Assembly: GCF_014192915.1 (NCBI RefSeq)
Contig: NZ_JACHYN010000027.1
Location: 1-54,414, forward strand
Reading direction: 5' to 3'
Length of the DNA stretch: 54,414 nucleotides
DNA from: Azospirillum sp. OGB3
Lineage (GTDB): Bacteria > Pseudomonadota > Alphaproteobacteria > Azospirillales > Azospirillaceae
Positions 32,600 to 40,711 of the stretch are shown here, piece by piece. The position numbers and the translations under genes are program-made. Under the pieces are notes generated by a model. It saw only the letters and a program-made list of their open reading frames with translations, did no database searches and had not been told where the DNA came from. Numbering within the stretch: the stretch's first letter is position 1; each line of letters starts with the position of its first letter.

Positions 32600-32935
32600 A
32601 TGGCGAATCCCGCCGATTGGAACACGGAACCCGTTTGCCCGCTCAATACGGCGACCGGAACCACTTTGACCTTTGCCGACCGCCCCGCTGAAACGAGGGG
32701 CGGGCACGCTTTGGCCTACAGCGCCACCGGCGATGCCATGACCCGCCACCTGATCAACCTCACGCTTCAGCCGATCCAAGCCCCACGCTGGGGCTCGATA
32801 GGGAGCCTTCAGCGGCCAGCCGGCACCGCACGTCAACCGACGGCGGGGCTTAAGGCGGCAGAGCGACCAGCAGCAGGAGCACCGCAGTGGCCCACCTCGC
32901 CTATCGTCCAACGCCGACTGGGATCGAGCTTCTGA
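32600..32935 (+). CDS. Hypothetical protein, doubtful
   Basis: The 111-residue frame starts MANPADWNTEPVCPLNTATG after ACAGGAGAGCAAAGC, a reasonable ribosome binding site. Its second half is Pro/Ala/Arg-rich and overlaps the next gene by 49 bases, which suggests that the real protein is shorter or that the frame is spurious. No family is recognised. The leader before it is repeated before the following gene. Confidence 0.3.
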   Translation: MANPADWNTEPVCPLNTATGTTLTFADRPAETRGGHALAYSATGDAMTRHLINLTLQPIQAPRWGSIGSLQRPAGTARQPTAGLKAAERPAAGAPQWPTSPIVQRRLGSSF

Positions 32936-33090
32936 AGGGCAATCAGACGCTGACCATCACCCACGATGAAGCACACTCACTCATAGCTGGTTGGTTCGGC
33001 CCCTATAGCGCGGGCACGCTTCGTGGTGGTGATCCCGCACCGACCGATTTCACCCGCAACGCCCATCCAGCTTTTTCGGTGGTCGAGTAA
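32887..33090 (+). CDS. Hypothetical protein (67 aa)
   Basis: A GTG start follows AGGAG at good spacing and gives VAHLAYRPTPTGIELLKGNQ, continuing TLTITHDEAHSLIAGWFGPY. The alternating hydrophobic pattern suggests a small beta-rich protein. It ends 14 bases before the next gene, so cotranscription is likely. No family is recognised. Confidence 0.5.
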   Translation: MAHLAYRPTPTGIELLKGNQTLTITHDEAHSLIAGWFGPYSAGTLRGGDPAPTDFTRNAHPAFSVVE

Positions 33091-33104
33091 CGAGGATATT
33101 GGCG

Positions 33105-33794
33105 ATGCGGTCGAATGGCTTCTACTGGGTTCGCCGGGACGGCAGAGGTTGGATCATTGGGGAGTGGCGATCGGTCGATCGCGCTTGGTTCTTCACCGGT
33201 GAACTCCATGGTATCCCGGAAGGGGTCGCGGAACTTCTGGATATCGGGCGGCAGATCGCACCGCTTCGCGCGCCTTCGGATGCGGACGAGCATACTCGAC
33301 ATCTGCAGCGGCGTGTGGCGTTCCTGATGTCCGAAGCCGCCGAGGGAAAGCGCTCGCGCGATATGGCGGTGACTTTCACCCTGCGCACATTATCCAACCA
33401 CTTCACCGTAGATGCGGACCTCGACTCGCGCGCCATAAAATTGTATAACCTAAGAAAAGGACGCGTGAGCAACGGAGCAATCAACCTGCTTCACCAGCGA
33501 TCCGCTGAGATGCCGCCGGACGAGGCCCTGGACACGTGGATGGGCGAGACTGTCAACGACCATATGGAACCTTTAAAGGTTGTTTGGACGTGGATGAAAG
33601 AAGCGGCGAGGTGGGATAGCCTTACGTATGAGATGGTCGCCAAACGCTTGGCCCAATGGCCGATGATCACGATCACCAGCAGCGAAGACTGCCGGCTCCG
33701 TAAGGAGCAAAGGAAGGTTCCGGATATAATCCTGAATCCAACTGCGCGCTACAAAGCTGCTGAGATCCAGATAGTGCGCCCAATCAATTTGTAG
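33105..33794 (+). CDS. Hypothetical protein (229 aa)
   Basis: The ATG at 33105 has GAGG nine bases upstream and is preferred to a TTG two codons earlier. The N-terminal 50 residues (NGFYWVRRDGRGWIIGEWRS, with WFFTGELHGIPEGVAEL) look like a small beta domain common in short phage and plasmid proteins. The rest is helical and includes MAVTFTLRTLSNHFTVDADL and DEALDTWMGETVNDH. It has no membrane segment. Codon use is less GC-rich than in the secretion genes, which hints at recent acquisition. The function is unknown. Confidence 0.6.
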   Translation: MRSNGFYWVRRDGRGWIIGEWRSVDRAWFFTGELHGIPEGVAELLDIGRQIAPLRAPSDADEHTRHLQRRVAFLMSEAAEGKRSRDMAVTFTLRTLSNHFTVDADLDSRAIKLYNLRKGRVSNGAINLLHQRSAEMPPDEALDTWMGETVNDHMEPLKVVWTWMKEAARWDSLTYEMVAKRLAQWPMITITSSEDCRLRKEQRKVPDIILNPTARYKAAEIQIVRPINL

Positions 33795-33825
33795 GGCGAA
33801 GCCCACCGCCCGTATCCTGACCAGA

Positions 33826-34083
33826 GTGAACTACGCCGCTGCCCTCTTTCTGATAGCTTCCGTCTTCGCCGGCGTGCTCAGCGCTCTTGAAAATTATCCC
33901 CGTGTCGTTGCTAACCTGCCCTCAGACCCGGCTGGTCGTTTGGAACTTGCACGCACGTTGGCGCACAGTCGGCTGTTCTTCGCGGTTCCCGTCGCGCTGA
34001 TCGGCATTGCCTTTCGGCTCATGTCTCGTCCGGTCGTCTCCCTGGAGGCCCGCACGCCCGATGCCGCCCAGGCGAACGCCTAA
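33826..34083 (+). CDS. Hypothetical small membrane protein
   Basis: The 85-residue frame uses a GTG start and has two hydrophobic segments (AALFLIASVFAGVLSAL, about 5-21, and LFFAVPVALIGIAFRLM, about 50-66). The ribosome binding site is weak. Two parS-like palindromes lie beyond its stop. No family is recognised. Confidence 0.45.
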   Translation: MNYAAALFLIASVFAGVLSALENYPRVVANLPSDPAGRLELARTLAHSRLFFAVPVALIGIAFRLMSRPVVSLEARTPDAAQANA

Positions 34084-34163
34084 GTCTCAGATCGGACGGG
34101 TGCGACCGGCCTCGGGCAATCGCTTTGGCGTAAGAGGCCATCCACGCTGTACGCCGGGCCTTC

Positions 34164-34183
34164 AAGTTCTGACGTCAGAACTT
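34164..34183. promoter_or_regulatory. parS-like palindrome, copy 3
   Basis: AAGTTCTGACGTCAGAACTT, a 20-base perfect palindrome. Copy 4 begins exactly 100 bases later. Confidence 0.8.
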
Positions 34184-34263
34184 TTTCCCTACCGCGCTGA
34201 AGATCCGGCGGTGGCCGTGCTCCACGTTGCCACACCGGCATCGTCCAGGCCGGGGTGACCGCG

Positions 34264-34283
34264 AAGTTCTGACGTCAGAACTT
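34264..34283. promoter_or_regulatory. parS-like palindrome, copy 4
   Basis: AAGTTCTGACGTCAGAACTT, identical over 20 bases to copy 3. It lies 60 bases past the end of the virD4 gene, in a gap with no gene of its own. Confidence 0.8.
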
Positions 34284-34343
34284 CCGTGATGACGCTTCGG
34301 GTTCGGCGCGCTGGTGAACCCGCGTCCCGGCGCCTTGGAGCCT

Positions 34344-36773
34344 TCAGCGGAAGCGGCTCAGCAAGCCCGCGAGGCGGCGCGGCACCGCTCGCAAGCCTCG
34401 CGTCTGCGGGGCAGGGGCGGGCGTCGGCGGCGTCTGCGCGCGGGGCGCGTACAGCACGCTCTTGATCTGCTTGGCCATCGCCGCACGCTTCGCGAGCTTG
34501 CGGTCCCGGAACCACACCGGAGGCCGGCCGTAAACCGGCCGATTCATGGCGCCGGAGAACTGCACCATCATCCTCCCCCACCGCTTCTTCTGCGGGTCGA
34601 GCTTCTGCATCGACATGATGTCGTCGGCGCGGAACAGCGGCTTGCCGGCCAGCTTGCGCTGCCGGTTGTAGGCAAACAGGTTCACGCCCTGGCCGAAGCC
34701 CACCTGCTGGGAACCCGAATCCTCCACGAAGGTGGTGTCGCCGATCGACTTCTGAACCTCGTCGGCGGCTTGCCGGTCGGTCTGGGTGAACCAGACGAAG
34801 TAAGACATCGAACCGGTCAGCGAGCGCTTGATGCTTTCGCCGCCGCTGCCGTAGCGCGTGACGATCTGGGCGGTGTTCTGCCCGACCAGAACCAGGGCGA
34901 CCCGCTGCCCGCGGCCGAAAGCCGGGATCTTCGGCAGGCTCGCGAGCGGCGGCATCGTCCAGAACTCGTCGGCAAGAAACAGCACCGGACGCCGCTCCTT
35001 CACCTCCTTGACCGGGGTGGAGAGCAGGAAGTCGGCGGCCTGGTCGAAGAACAGGCCGGTCAGACGCCCGTAGTATTCGGCGTCCTCGATGGACACGGTG
35101 ATGTAGACGGTGATCGGCTTGCCGAGGGTGTCGGAGCGCGTGCGCAGCATGCCGCGCAGATCCGACAGGCCGAAGTCGGAGGTCCGCGTGCGCGAGCGCA
35201 CCACCGCGTTCTTGAAGACCGCGATGGCGCTTCCGGCCGTGGAGATGACCGAACCGCGCTCGCGGTCGGGCTTCATAAGCAGGCCGTTCAGTTCCTGCAG
35301 GCAGCGCGGGCTGAACCCGTTGCTGCGGCCGAACGCGATGGCGTCCTCGAGCAGCTTGGCCGTGCGGTCGCCGTCGGCGGCGTCGCCGCCGGTCGGGTTC
35401 TGCTGCGACCCGATGTTGTCGGGCAGAGCCACCGCGCCGGGGTGGTGCACGCCGTCGCCATCGGTGACCGGTCGGGTCTGCTGCAGGTCGCTGAACCCGT
35501 CCTTGTCGACCTCCAGGGCCCCCTCGAGCCAGAAGAGCAGGTCGCTGAAGGTCGCCTCGCGCGCCTCCAGCTCGGCGCGGTGCAGCTCGTACAGGATGAA
35601 GCCGGTGAGCGCGGCGCGGCCGGTGTTGCGCCAGTGCGCCTCGATGGTTTCCGGAATCAGCGTGGCGCAGGTGCGGTCGACGAAGGTTTCCAGCTTGCCG
35701 ACCAGCCCCTGCGCCTCCTCGAAATCGGCGACACGGACGGCGAAGAGACGGCCGGCCGCCGCGGCCGCGCCGACGCGCAGCGCGCCGACACGCCCGGGCT
35801 CGACGACGAGGCGCTCCTGCCAGCCGTCGCCGCGCTCGACCTCGCGCAGCACCCGGTTGAACACCGTGCGTGCGTCGTCGTAATGCTCATCAAGCGCGGT
35901 CAGCAGATCCCGGCGCAGCCGGGCCAGGGTCATGCCGAACGGCATGGCGCGGACCGACAGGAAATTGTAGCGGTGGCCCTGGTTGTCGCCCCAGGCCAGA
36001 CGGAACACCGGGCCGAGCTGCGAACGCCAAGCGCCCGTCGTCTCGAACAGCTCGCCCTTGGGGTCGTTGACGACGATCGACGGGCCCGGCAGCTCGGCGT
36101 CGTCCGGCCAATCGGCCAGAAGGTTCGTGGTGAGCAGAACGCTCTTGCCCGTTCCGGGCGGCGCCACGACCAGCGCGGACAACCACTCCCAGTTCCGCAC
36201 GGCGGCACCCCGCATCGTCGTGCTGACCGGCGAGCCGGCGTACAGCGTCAGCACCAGACCGGTGCGGCAAAACAGCCGGTCCAGCCGGAGATCCCGCAGC
36301 GTCGCCCATTTCGCGGCGCCCTTGGAGACGTAGCGCGGGTCGTGCGGGCAAACCCGCGCCAGCACCAGAAACGTCGCCACCCCGGCCGCCCAGCTGACCA
36401 GCCACTCGGGCGCCGGGCCGGCCCACACCTCTCCGGTCCACCGGTGATAAAGCCACGGCCACGCGCCGCGTCCCTCCATGGGTTGATTCCAGAACCGCTC
36501 GACCAGATGCGGCCACCAGCCGTCCAGCGAGCCCCAGACGCCGACCACGAAGGAAAAGGCCGCTTCCACCCAACGGATGCCGAAGCCCGGCGCCCAGTGG
36601 CGCCAGTCGCGCATCCAGCCGTCCGGCGTGGCGATCCAAGGGTCGTAGAGCTGGGCCAGCGGCCAGCTCAGCACCATGAGGAGAGCGCCGACGGCGAAGC
36701 CGGCGCACAGCGCCCCGACCTGCCACCACACCCATTTCCGCCGCCCGGGTTCCTCATCGAGCCATTCCCGCAT
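34344..36773 (-). CDS. virD4: Type IV coupling protein VirD4/TraG
   Basis: The 809-residue ATPase delivers the relaxase-DNA complex to the secretion channel. N-terminal spans lie at about 15-40 and 125-142. Walker A is APPGTGKS (204-211, after SALVV), preceded by the usual WLSALV; the Walker B block reads PVLFLADEFWTMPPL and QNTAQIVTRYG follows. FNPLR-type contacts are diverged. It is longer than VirD4 of Ti plasmids (about 650 residues), mainly from a central insertion with many Arg/Glu residues. AGGAGG precedes the start. It is the last gene of the minus-strand operon, 49 bases after virB11. Confidence 0.93.
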   Translation of the reverse strand: MREWLDEEPGRRKWVWWQVGALCAGFAVGALLMVLSWPLAQLYDPWIATPDGWMRDWRHWAPGFGIRWVEAAFSFVVGVWGSLDGWWPHLVERFWNQPMEGRGAWPWLYHRWTGEVWAGPAPEWLVSWAAGVATFLVLARVCPHDPRYVSKGAAKWATLRDLRLDRLFCRTGLVLTLYAGSPVSTTMRGAAVRNWEWLSALVVAPPGTGKSVLLTTNLLADWPDDAELPGPSIVVNDPKGELFETTGAWRSQLGPVFRLAWGDNQGHRYNFLSVRAMPFGMTLARLRRDLLTALDEHYDDARTVFNRVLREVERGDGWQERLVVEPGRVGALRVGAAAAAGRLFAVRVADFEEAQGLVGKLETFVDRTCATLIPETIEAHWRNTGRAALTGFILYELHRAELEAREATFSDLLFWLEGALEVDKDGFSDLQQTRPVTDGDGVHHPGAVALPDNIGSQQNPTGGDAADGDRTAKLLEDAIAFGRSNGFSPRCLQELNGLLMKPDRERGSVISTAGSAIAVFKNAVVRSRTRTSDFGLSDLRGMLRTRSDTLGKPITVYITVSIEDAEYYGRLTGLFFDQAADFLLSTPVKEVKERRPVLFLADEFWTMPPLASLPKIPAFGRGQRVALVLVGQNTAQIVTRYGSGGESIKRSLTGSMSYFVWFTQTDRQAADEVQKSIGDTTFVEDSGSQQVGFGQGVNLFAYNRQRKLAGKPLFRADDIMSMQKLDPQKKRWGRMMVQFSGAMNRPVYGRPPVWFRDRKLAKRAAMAKQIKSVLYAPRAQTPPTPAPAPQTRGLRAVPRRLAGLLSRFR

Positions 36774-36822
36774 CGCGCCGCTCCTCCTACCGTCCTGCCG
36801 GGCCGAAACCCTGCGGCGCCTC

Positions 36823-37815
36823 TCACATCGCGCCGGCGGTGACCCGCCGCCACGGCACATCCAACTCGCCGGTCGCCGGGTCCTTCCAGGCGATGCCGGT
36901 CACCTCGCGGCGGTCAACGCCGGTCTTGGCGACGTGCACCACGACATCCACAGTCCGCGCCAGAAACGCGACGATCTCCGCGCTGCCTTGGCTGCCCTCG
37001 CGCATCGCGATGTTGCGCCGCCACGCCTCCAGGGCGTCCAGCGGCGAGTTCGAATGCAGCGTGGTCAGGAAACCGCCCAAGGCCCCCGTGTTGAGCAGTC
37101 GCATCGCCGGCACGGCGTTGTCGTAGCTCAGCTCGTTGAGCACGGTGACCGAACCGTTGAGCCGCAGAACGCTGTCGATCAAGTCGCCGAAATCCGGAGC
37201 CATCACCGACTGGGCGAACCGGCTGCGCATCAGAGCGATCTGGTTGGGGTGCGGCAGCTCCAGCTCGTCGAGGTCGCCGATGACGACGACACGGCGATGC
37301 CGCGGGATCTCCCGAGCCAAAAGGCGCAGCAAAGACGACTTTCCCGACCCGACCGCGCCCGACACCAGGACGGTGGCCCCCGCCGCGATCGTCCGGCACA
37401 GGCGGGTGGCCACGCCGTCGGCCAAGCCGAAGTCGGCGAGAGTGCGCTTCTCGTCGACGCGGTAGAGTCGGATCGACAAGGCGATCCCGGACGGCACGGT
37501 ATGGCCGAGGATGGCGTGCAGCCGATGGCGGCCCGGCAGCACGAGCGAGAGGATCGGTTTGGCGCGGACGTCGTCCCGGTTGGTCGGGAAGGAGTGGCCG
37601 GACACGTTGGCCAGCCCGAGGCAGAACATCCAGGCCCAATCGGCGGTGCACCAGGGCGCCGTCTCGGCGGCGTAGCCCAGGCCAACCCGCTCGATCCAGA
37701 TCTCGCCGAAGCCGTTGATGCTGATCTCAGTGACCTTCTGGTCGCGGATCAGCGGCGTCAACGGGCGCACCAGCTCCCGGATCGACGGGTGGTTGTCGAG
37801 GGTCCAATGCTCCAC
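36823..37815 (-). CDS. virB11: VirB11/TrbB-type traffic ATPase
   Basis: The 330-residue product has the N-terminal VirB11 domain (VTEISINGFGEIWIERVG) and a RecA-like domain. Walker A is GAVGSGKS (153-160), the Asp box is GDLDELELPHP (180-190), and a His box follows as FLTTLHSNSP (249-258). The Walker B glutamate is in TVLNELS, where family members usually have GE, so the Gly is replaced by Asn while the Glu is kept. It powers pilus assembly and substrate transfer at the inner membrane. It starts immediately after the virB10 stop codon, so translational coupling is likely. Confidence 0.92.
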   Translation of the reverse strand: MEHWTLDNHPSIRELVRPLTPLIRDQKVTEISINGFGEIWIERVGLGYAAETAPWCTADWAWMFCLGLANVSGHSFPTNRDDVRAKPILSLVLPGRHRLHAILGHTVPSGIALSIRLYRVDEKRTLADFGLADGVATRLCRTIAAGATVLVSGAVGSGKSSLLRLLAREIPRHRRVVVIGDLDELELPHPNQIALMRSRFAQSVMAPDFGDLIDSVLRLNGSVTVLNELSYDNAVPAMRLLNTGALGGFLTTLHSNSPLDALEAWRRNIAMREGSQGSAEIVAFLARTVDVVVHVAKTGVDRREVTGIAWKDPATGELDVPWRRVTAGAM

Positions 37816-39528
37816 TTACCAGGTCCTTCCGGGGGCCACCCGCTGCACCGCCACGCCGGAGTGCGGGCTTCCGAGGGGGCTGGTCTGGCCCGGCTGCAGA
37901 GCGCCGTTGGTCTGTTGCACGACGCCCCCGCGCGACGCCTCGTACCCGGAGGCCGCGCCGTAGGCACCACCGGCGGACGGCGGGTAGGCGGACGGGGCGT
38001 AGGAGGGCGGGGGGGGCATCCGCTGGCCCCCCGTCGGCTGAGCGGCGGGCTGGAACTGTGGGTTGAGGCGTTCGCCGACACCACCGCGCCCCGTTTCGCC
38101 CATCACCAACGGCCCTTCCTCTGGTGAGCGAATCCACAGGTCGGTGGTCGGGATGATCAGCACCTTGGTTCCCGGCGGGACGACGACCTGGTTCTGCGCC
38201 CGCAGGCGCTCCAGCTCACGCCCGACCAACTCGTTGACGCCGTCGGCCATGGAGCGTCCGAACGCCACCGCCGCTTCGCCGGCGGCGCTGCGGTTGGATT
38301 GCGTGCTGGTGGCCAGCCCGGTGGTGATGTCGATCGCCGAGGTGATGGTTGAACGGTCGAGCGCGCCGATCAGCCCGCCGGTGGCCGCGTTCACCGCGGC
38401 GCCGAGCACGGTGGCCAGCAAGGCCCGGTCGGTGCCGCGGTCGACGTGGCCGGGCAGACCCTTGCGCCCGAGCGCGTCGCTGGCCGCCTCCTCGATCAGA
38501 ATGTGGGCGCGGTCCCCGGCGCGGATGATGCGACGCCACCGCAGATCGACGCGCTCCTGGCTGCCGCCCACCGCGGTGCATTCGCCGATGAGCGAGCTGC
38601 CCGCCGGGATCAGCACCGTGCGGCAGCTCCCGTTGCCCCCGGAGTTGTAGACGTGGCGGTCGACGACGGCGCGCACCTCGCCGCATTGCGAGGCGTCGAT
38701 GTAGGTCAGCAGATGCGCCTCGATGACGCTGTCGGCTCCGACCACCCGGCAACTGTCCACCGGCAGGCTCGAGGTGTAGGACGGGTAGCCCGCGTAGGTC
38801 GGCTGGCTGACGGCCGGCTCGGGCGCGGTGTTGACCGTGCGGAACCGCTGCTGGCGGGTCTCGTACGCCTCCTGCGCCGCCCGCGGTGCGTCGCGGGCCG
38901 GCGCCGGCCCGAGCTGCGGAACGCCGGCGATCCGCTGCTCGCGCATCCGGTCGCGCAGGCTGGTGTCGGGCGGCGCCGACACCGCGGGCGGCGGGGCAGG
39001 GGGCGTGGCCAGCCCCTCCAGGGGCACGGCGAGAGGGTCGCCGGTGGCCGGCTGCACGAGCAGCTGCCCCGCCGCCGCCCCGCCGGCCGCCGGCCGGTAC
39101 ACCAAGCCGAGCAGACAGCTCTGCGCCGGGTCGAGCGCCTCCGGGCAGCCTCCGTCGATCGCGTAGGCGCCATCGCCGTTCAAGCCGACCGTCAGCGCCA
39201 GCCGCGATCCGCCGGTGTTCGTCACGCGCACCGTCGCGCGCGCCGCGCCGCCCACAACCGCCTCAAAATGAACGGCATCAGGGACAACCTGGAGACGCCC
39301 CGGTTCGCTCGCCGGCGGCGGAGCCGGCGCCGGCGCCGGGACGGACGGAGAGGGCGCCGGCACGCTCGTCTGGAAGCCGGGCGCGCTCGCCGGGCCGGTG
39401 GCCAGCATCGGCGGCGGCGGGGGCGGGGAGGGCGGGGGGGCGTCGTCCAGGAACAGGGACGCGCCGATCCCCAGAAGGACGAGCGCGCCCCCGCCGATCC
39501 ACAACACGCCTTTCGCGTTCACGGGCAT
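37816..39528 (-). CDS. virB10: VirB10/TrbI-type channel protein with extra Ig-like domain
   Basis: The 570-residue product spans the inner membrane once (about 8-26, VLWIGGGALVLLGIGASLF) after a very short cytosolic tail. A Pro-rich linker (30-75) leads to a domain at 78-175 (GRLQVVPDAVHFEAVVGGAA, then RVTNTGG, ESxx-like CPEALDPAQSCLLGLVYRP). That domain resembles ASH/choice-of-anchor-D Ig-like modules and is absent from ordinary VirB10. The VirB10 core (255-465) includes SCRTVLIPAGSSLIGECTAV and ends VVVPPGTKVLIIPTTDLWI. A Pro/Gly/Tyr-rich tail follows. It connects inner and outer membrane parts of the channel. GGAGGCCCC precedes the ATG. Confidence 0.88.
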   Translation of the reverse strand: MPVNAKGVLWIGGGALVLLGIGASLFLDDAPPPSPPPPPPMLATGPASAPGFQTSVPAPSPSVPAPAPAPPPASEPGRLQVVPDAVHFEAVVGGAARATVRVTNTGGSRLALTVGLNGDGAYAIDGGCPEALDPAQSCLLGLVYRPAAGGAAAGQLLVQPATGDPLAVPLEGLATPPAPPPAVSAPPDTSLRDRMREQRIAGVPQLGPAPARDAPRAAQEAYETRQQRFRTVNTAPEPAVSQPTYAGYPSYTSSLPVDSCRVVGADSVIEAHLLTYIDASQCGEVRAVVDRHVYNSGGNGSCRTVLIPAGSSLIGECTAVGGSQERVDLRWRRIIRAGDRAHILIEEAASDALGRKGLPGHVDRGTDRALLATVLGAAVNAATGGLIGALDRSTITSAIDITTGLATSTQSNRSAAGEAAVAFGRSMADGVNELVGRELERLRAQNQVVVPPGTKVLIIPTTDLWIRSPEEGPLVMGETGRGGVGERLNPQFQPAAQPTGGQRMPPPPSYAPSAYPPSAGGAYGAASGYEASRGGVVQQTNGALQPGQTSPLGSPHSGVAVQRVAPGRTW

Positions 39529-39538
39529 GGGGCCTCCG

Positions 39539-40711
39539 TCACCGTTTGTCGAGCGCCGGGTCGACGACGAACACGCTTGGCGGCGGCGGCGGGCTGTCCT
39601 CGGCGATGCGCCGCACGCACAACCAGGTCGCACCGGACTGCAGCATCACCGTGTCGGCCGGCGACTTCACGACCAGCATGGAGGAGTCGGGACCGATCCA
39701 CTCCTGCTGGGCGGGGGAGGGGACCCCGTCCACGACGTTGAGCGCGATCGGTTTGGACATCTGGTCGGCGCGCCGGCCGTAATCGATGAACAGCCACGCG
39801 CCGTCGAAGGCGATGTGCTCCGGGGCCAGCCACGCCACCGACGGATCGGGACCGAAGGCCCGATAGGCGTCGAAGCGCATCGCGGCCGCGTTGAACGGAA
39901 TGCGCCGCACGAAATCCCCTGGCGCTGCGTCGTTCGCCGCGGCCGCGGCGCCATCCGGCTGGCAGGCCGCGTCGTGCTCGACGATGACCGTCAAATCGGA
40001 AACGTTCGCGTAATCCAGCTTCTCGGCGAAGACCTGGAAGGCGTACAGCCGCCCGCTACGGGTGCGGATGTGCAGGCTGGTGTCGGAGCCCGACACGATG
40101 GTCGAGAGCTCGGCCTCGTTGAGCGGAATGCCGCTTGCCCGGGCCTGCGCCGGACTGCCGGCGGCGATCGCCTGCACCTGGGTGGTGAAGCCGCGCGACT
40201 CACCGACGCTGGCCAGCGTGATCTCCTCGCAGGGCGGCAGCCGGATCAGGGTCTGCTTGAACGCGCGGATGTGAATGACGCCGATCTTGTTGTCGCGCAT
40301 GCGCAGCACGCGCACCCCCGGCGCGACCTGCCCCGGCGCGGCGACCGGCTGGCGCCACGCCTCGTGGGTGTCGTCGAGCGATTCATAGGGATTGAGCTCG
40401 GGCGGCGCGGCGGCTTCCGAGGGGCTGGCGCCTGCGGCGGTCGACCGCGTCACCGGCGCGGCGCCCGCCGCCGTGCTGCCGGTCCGTCCGCCGCCGCCCG
40501 GCAGGGTGGCCCCTTGCGGGGTGTACAGCGGCGCGGCGGTGCGGACGCCGGCCCCCGTCGAACCGCCCGGCGCGCCGTGCTCGAGCTCATCCTGGATCGG
40601 TGCCGCGCCGGCGTGCTGGACGACCGGAGCGAACAGGGCGAGGATGCCGCCGAGCAGCACGGCCAGACGGCGTTGGCGATCCTGTCGCCGGCCTATCATC
40701 CGGGTCATCAT
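39539..40711 (-). CDS. virB9: VirB9/TrbG-type outer-membrane-complex protein
   Basis: The 390-residue product has a signal peptide (about 14-37, RRLAVLLGGILALFAP, ending AGAA). A Gly/Ala-rich linker leads to a VirB9 domain with VRVLRMRDNKIGVIHIRAFK, HIRTRSGRLYAFQVF, SLHIRTRSG and a C-terminal WLFIDYGRRADQMSKPIALN, then SMLVVKSPADTVMLQSGATW. It joins VirB7 and VirB10 in the outer membrane core. The start overlaps the virB8 stop (ATGA), so translation is coupled. It is longer than Ti VirB9 (about 290 residues) because of the linker. Confidence 0.85.
   Translation of the reverse strand: MMTRMIGRRQDRQRRLAVLLGGILALFAPVVQHAGAAPIQDELEHGAPGGSTGAGVRTAAPLYTPQGATLPGGGGRTGSTAAGAAPVTRSTAAGASPSEAAAPPELNPYESLDDTHEAWRQPVAAPGQVAPGVRVLRMRDNKIGVIHIRAFKQTLIRLPPCEEITLASVGESRGFTTQVQAIAAGSPAQARASGIPLNEAELSTIVSGSDTSLHIRTRSGRLYAFQVFAEKLDYANVSDLTVIVEHDAACQPDGAAAAANDAAPGDFVRRIPFNAAAMRFDAYRAFGPDPSVAWLAPEHIAFDGAWLFIDYGRRADQMSKPIALNVVDGVPSPAQQEWIGPDSSMLVVKSPADTVMLQSGATWLCVRRIAEDSPPPPPSVFVVDPALDKR

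Noticed and set aside
34314..36842. 842-codon plus-strand open frame opposite virD4
   Set aside because: It is a shadow of virD4; low-complexity composition and no ribosome binding site.
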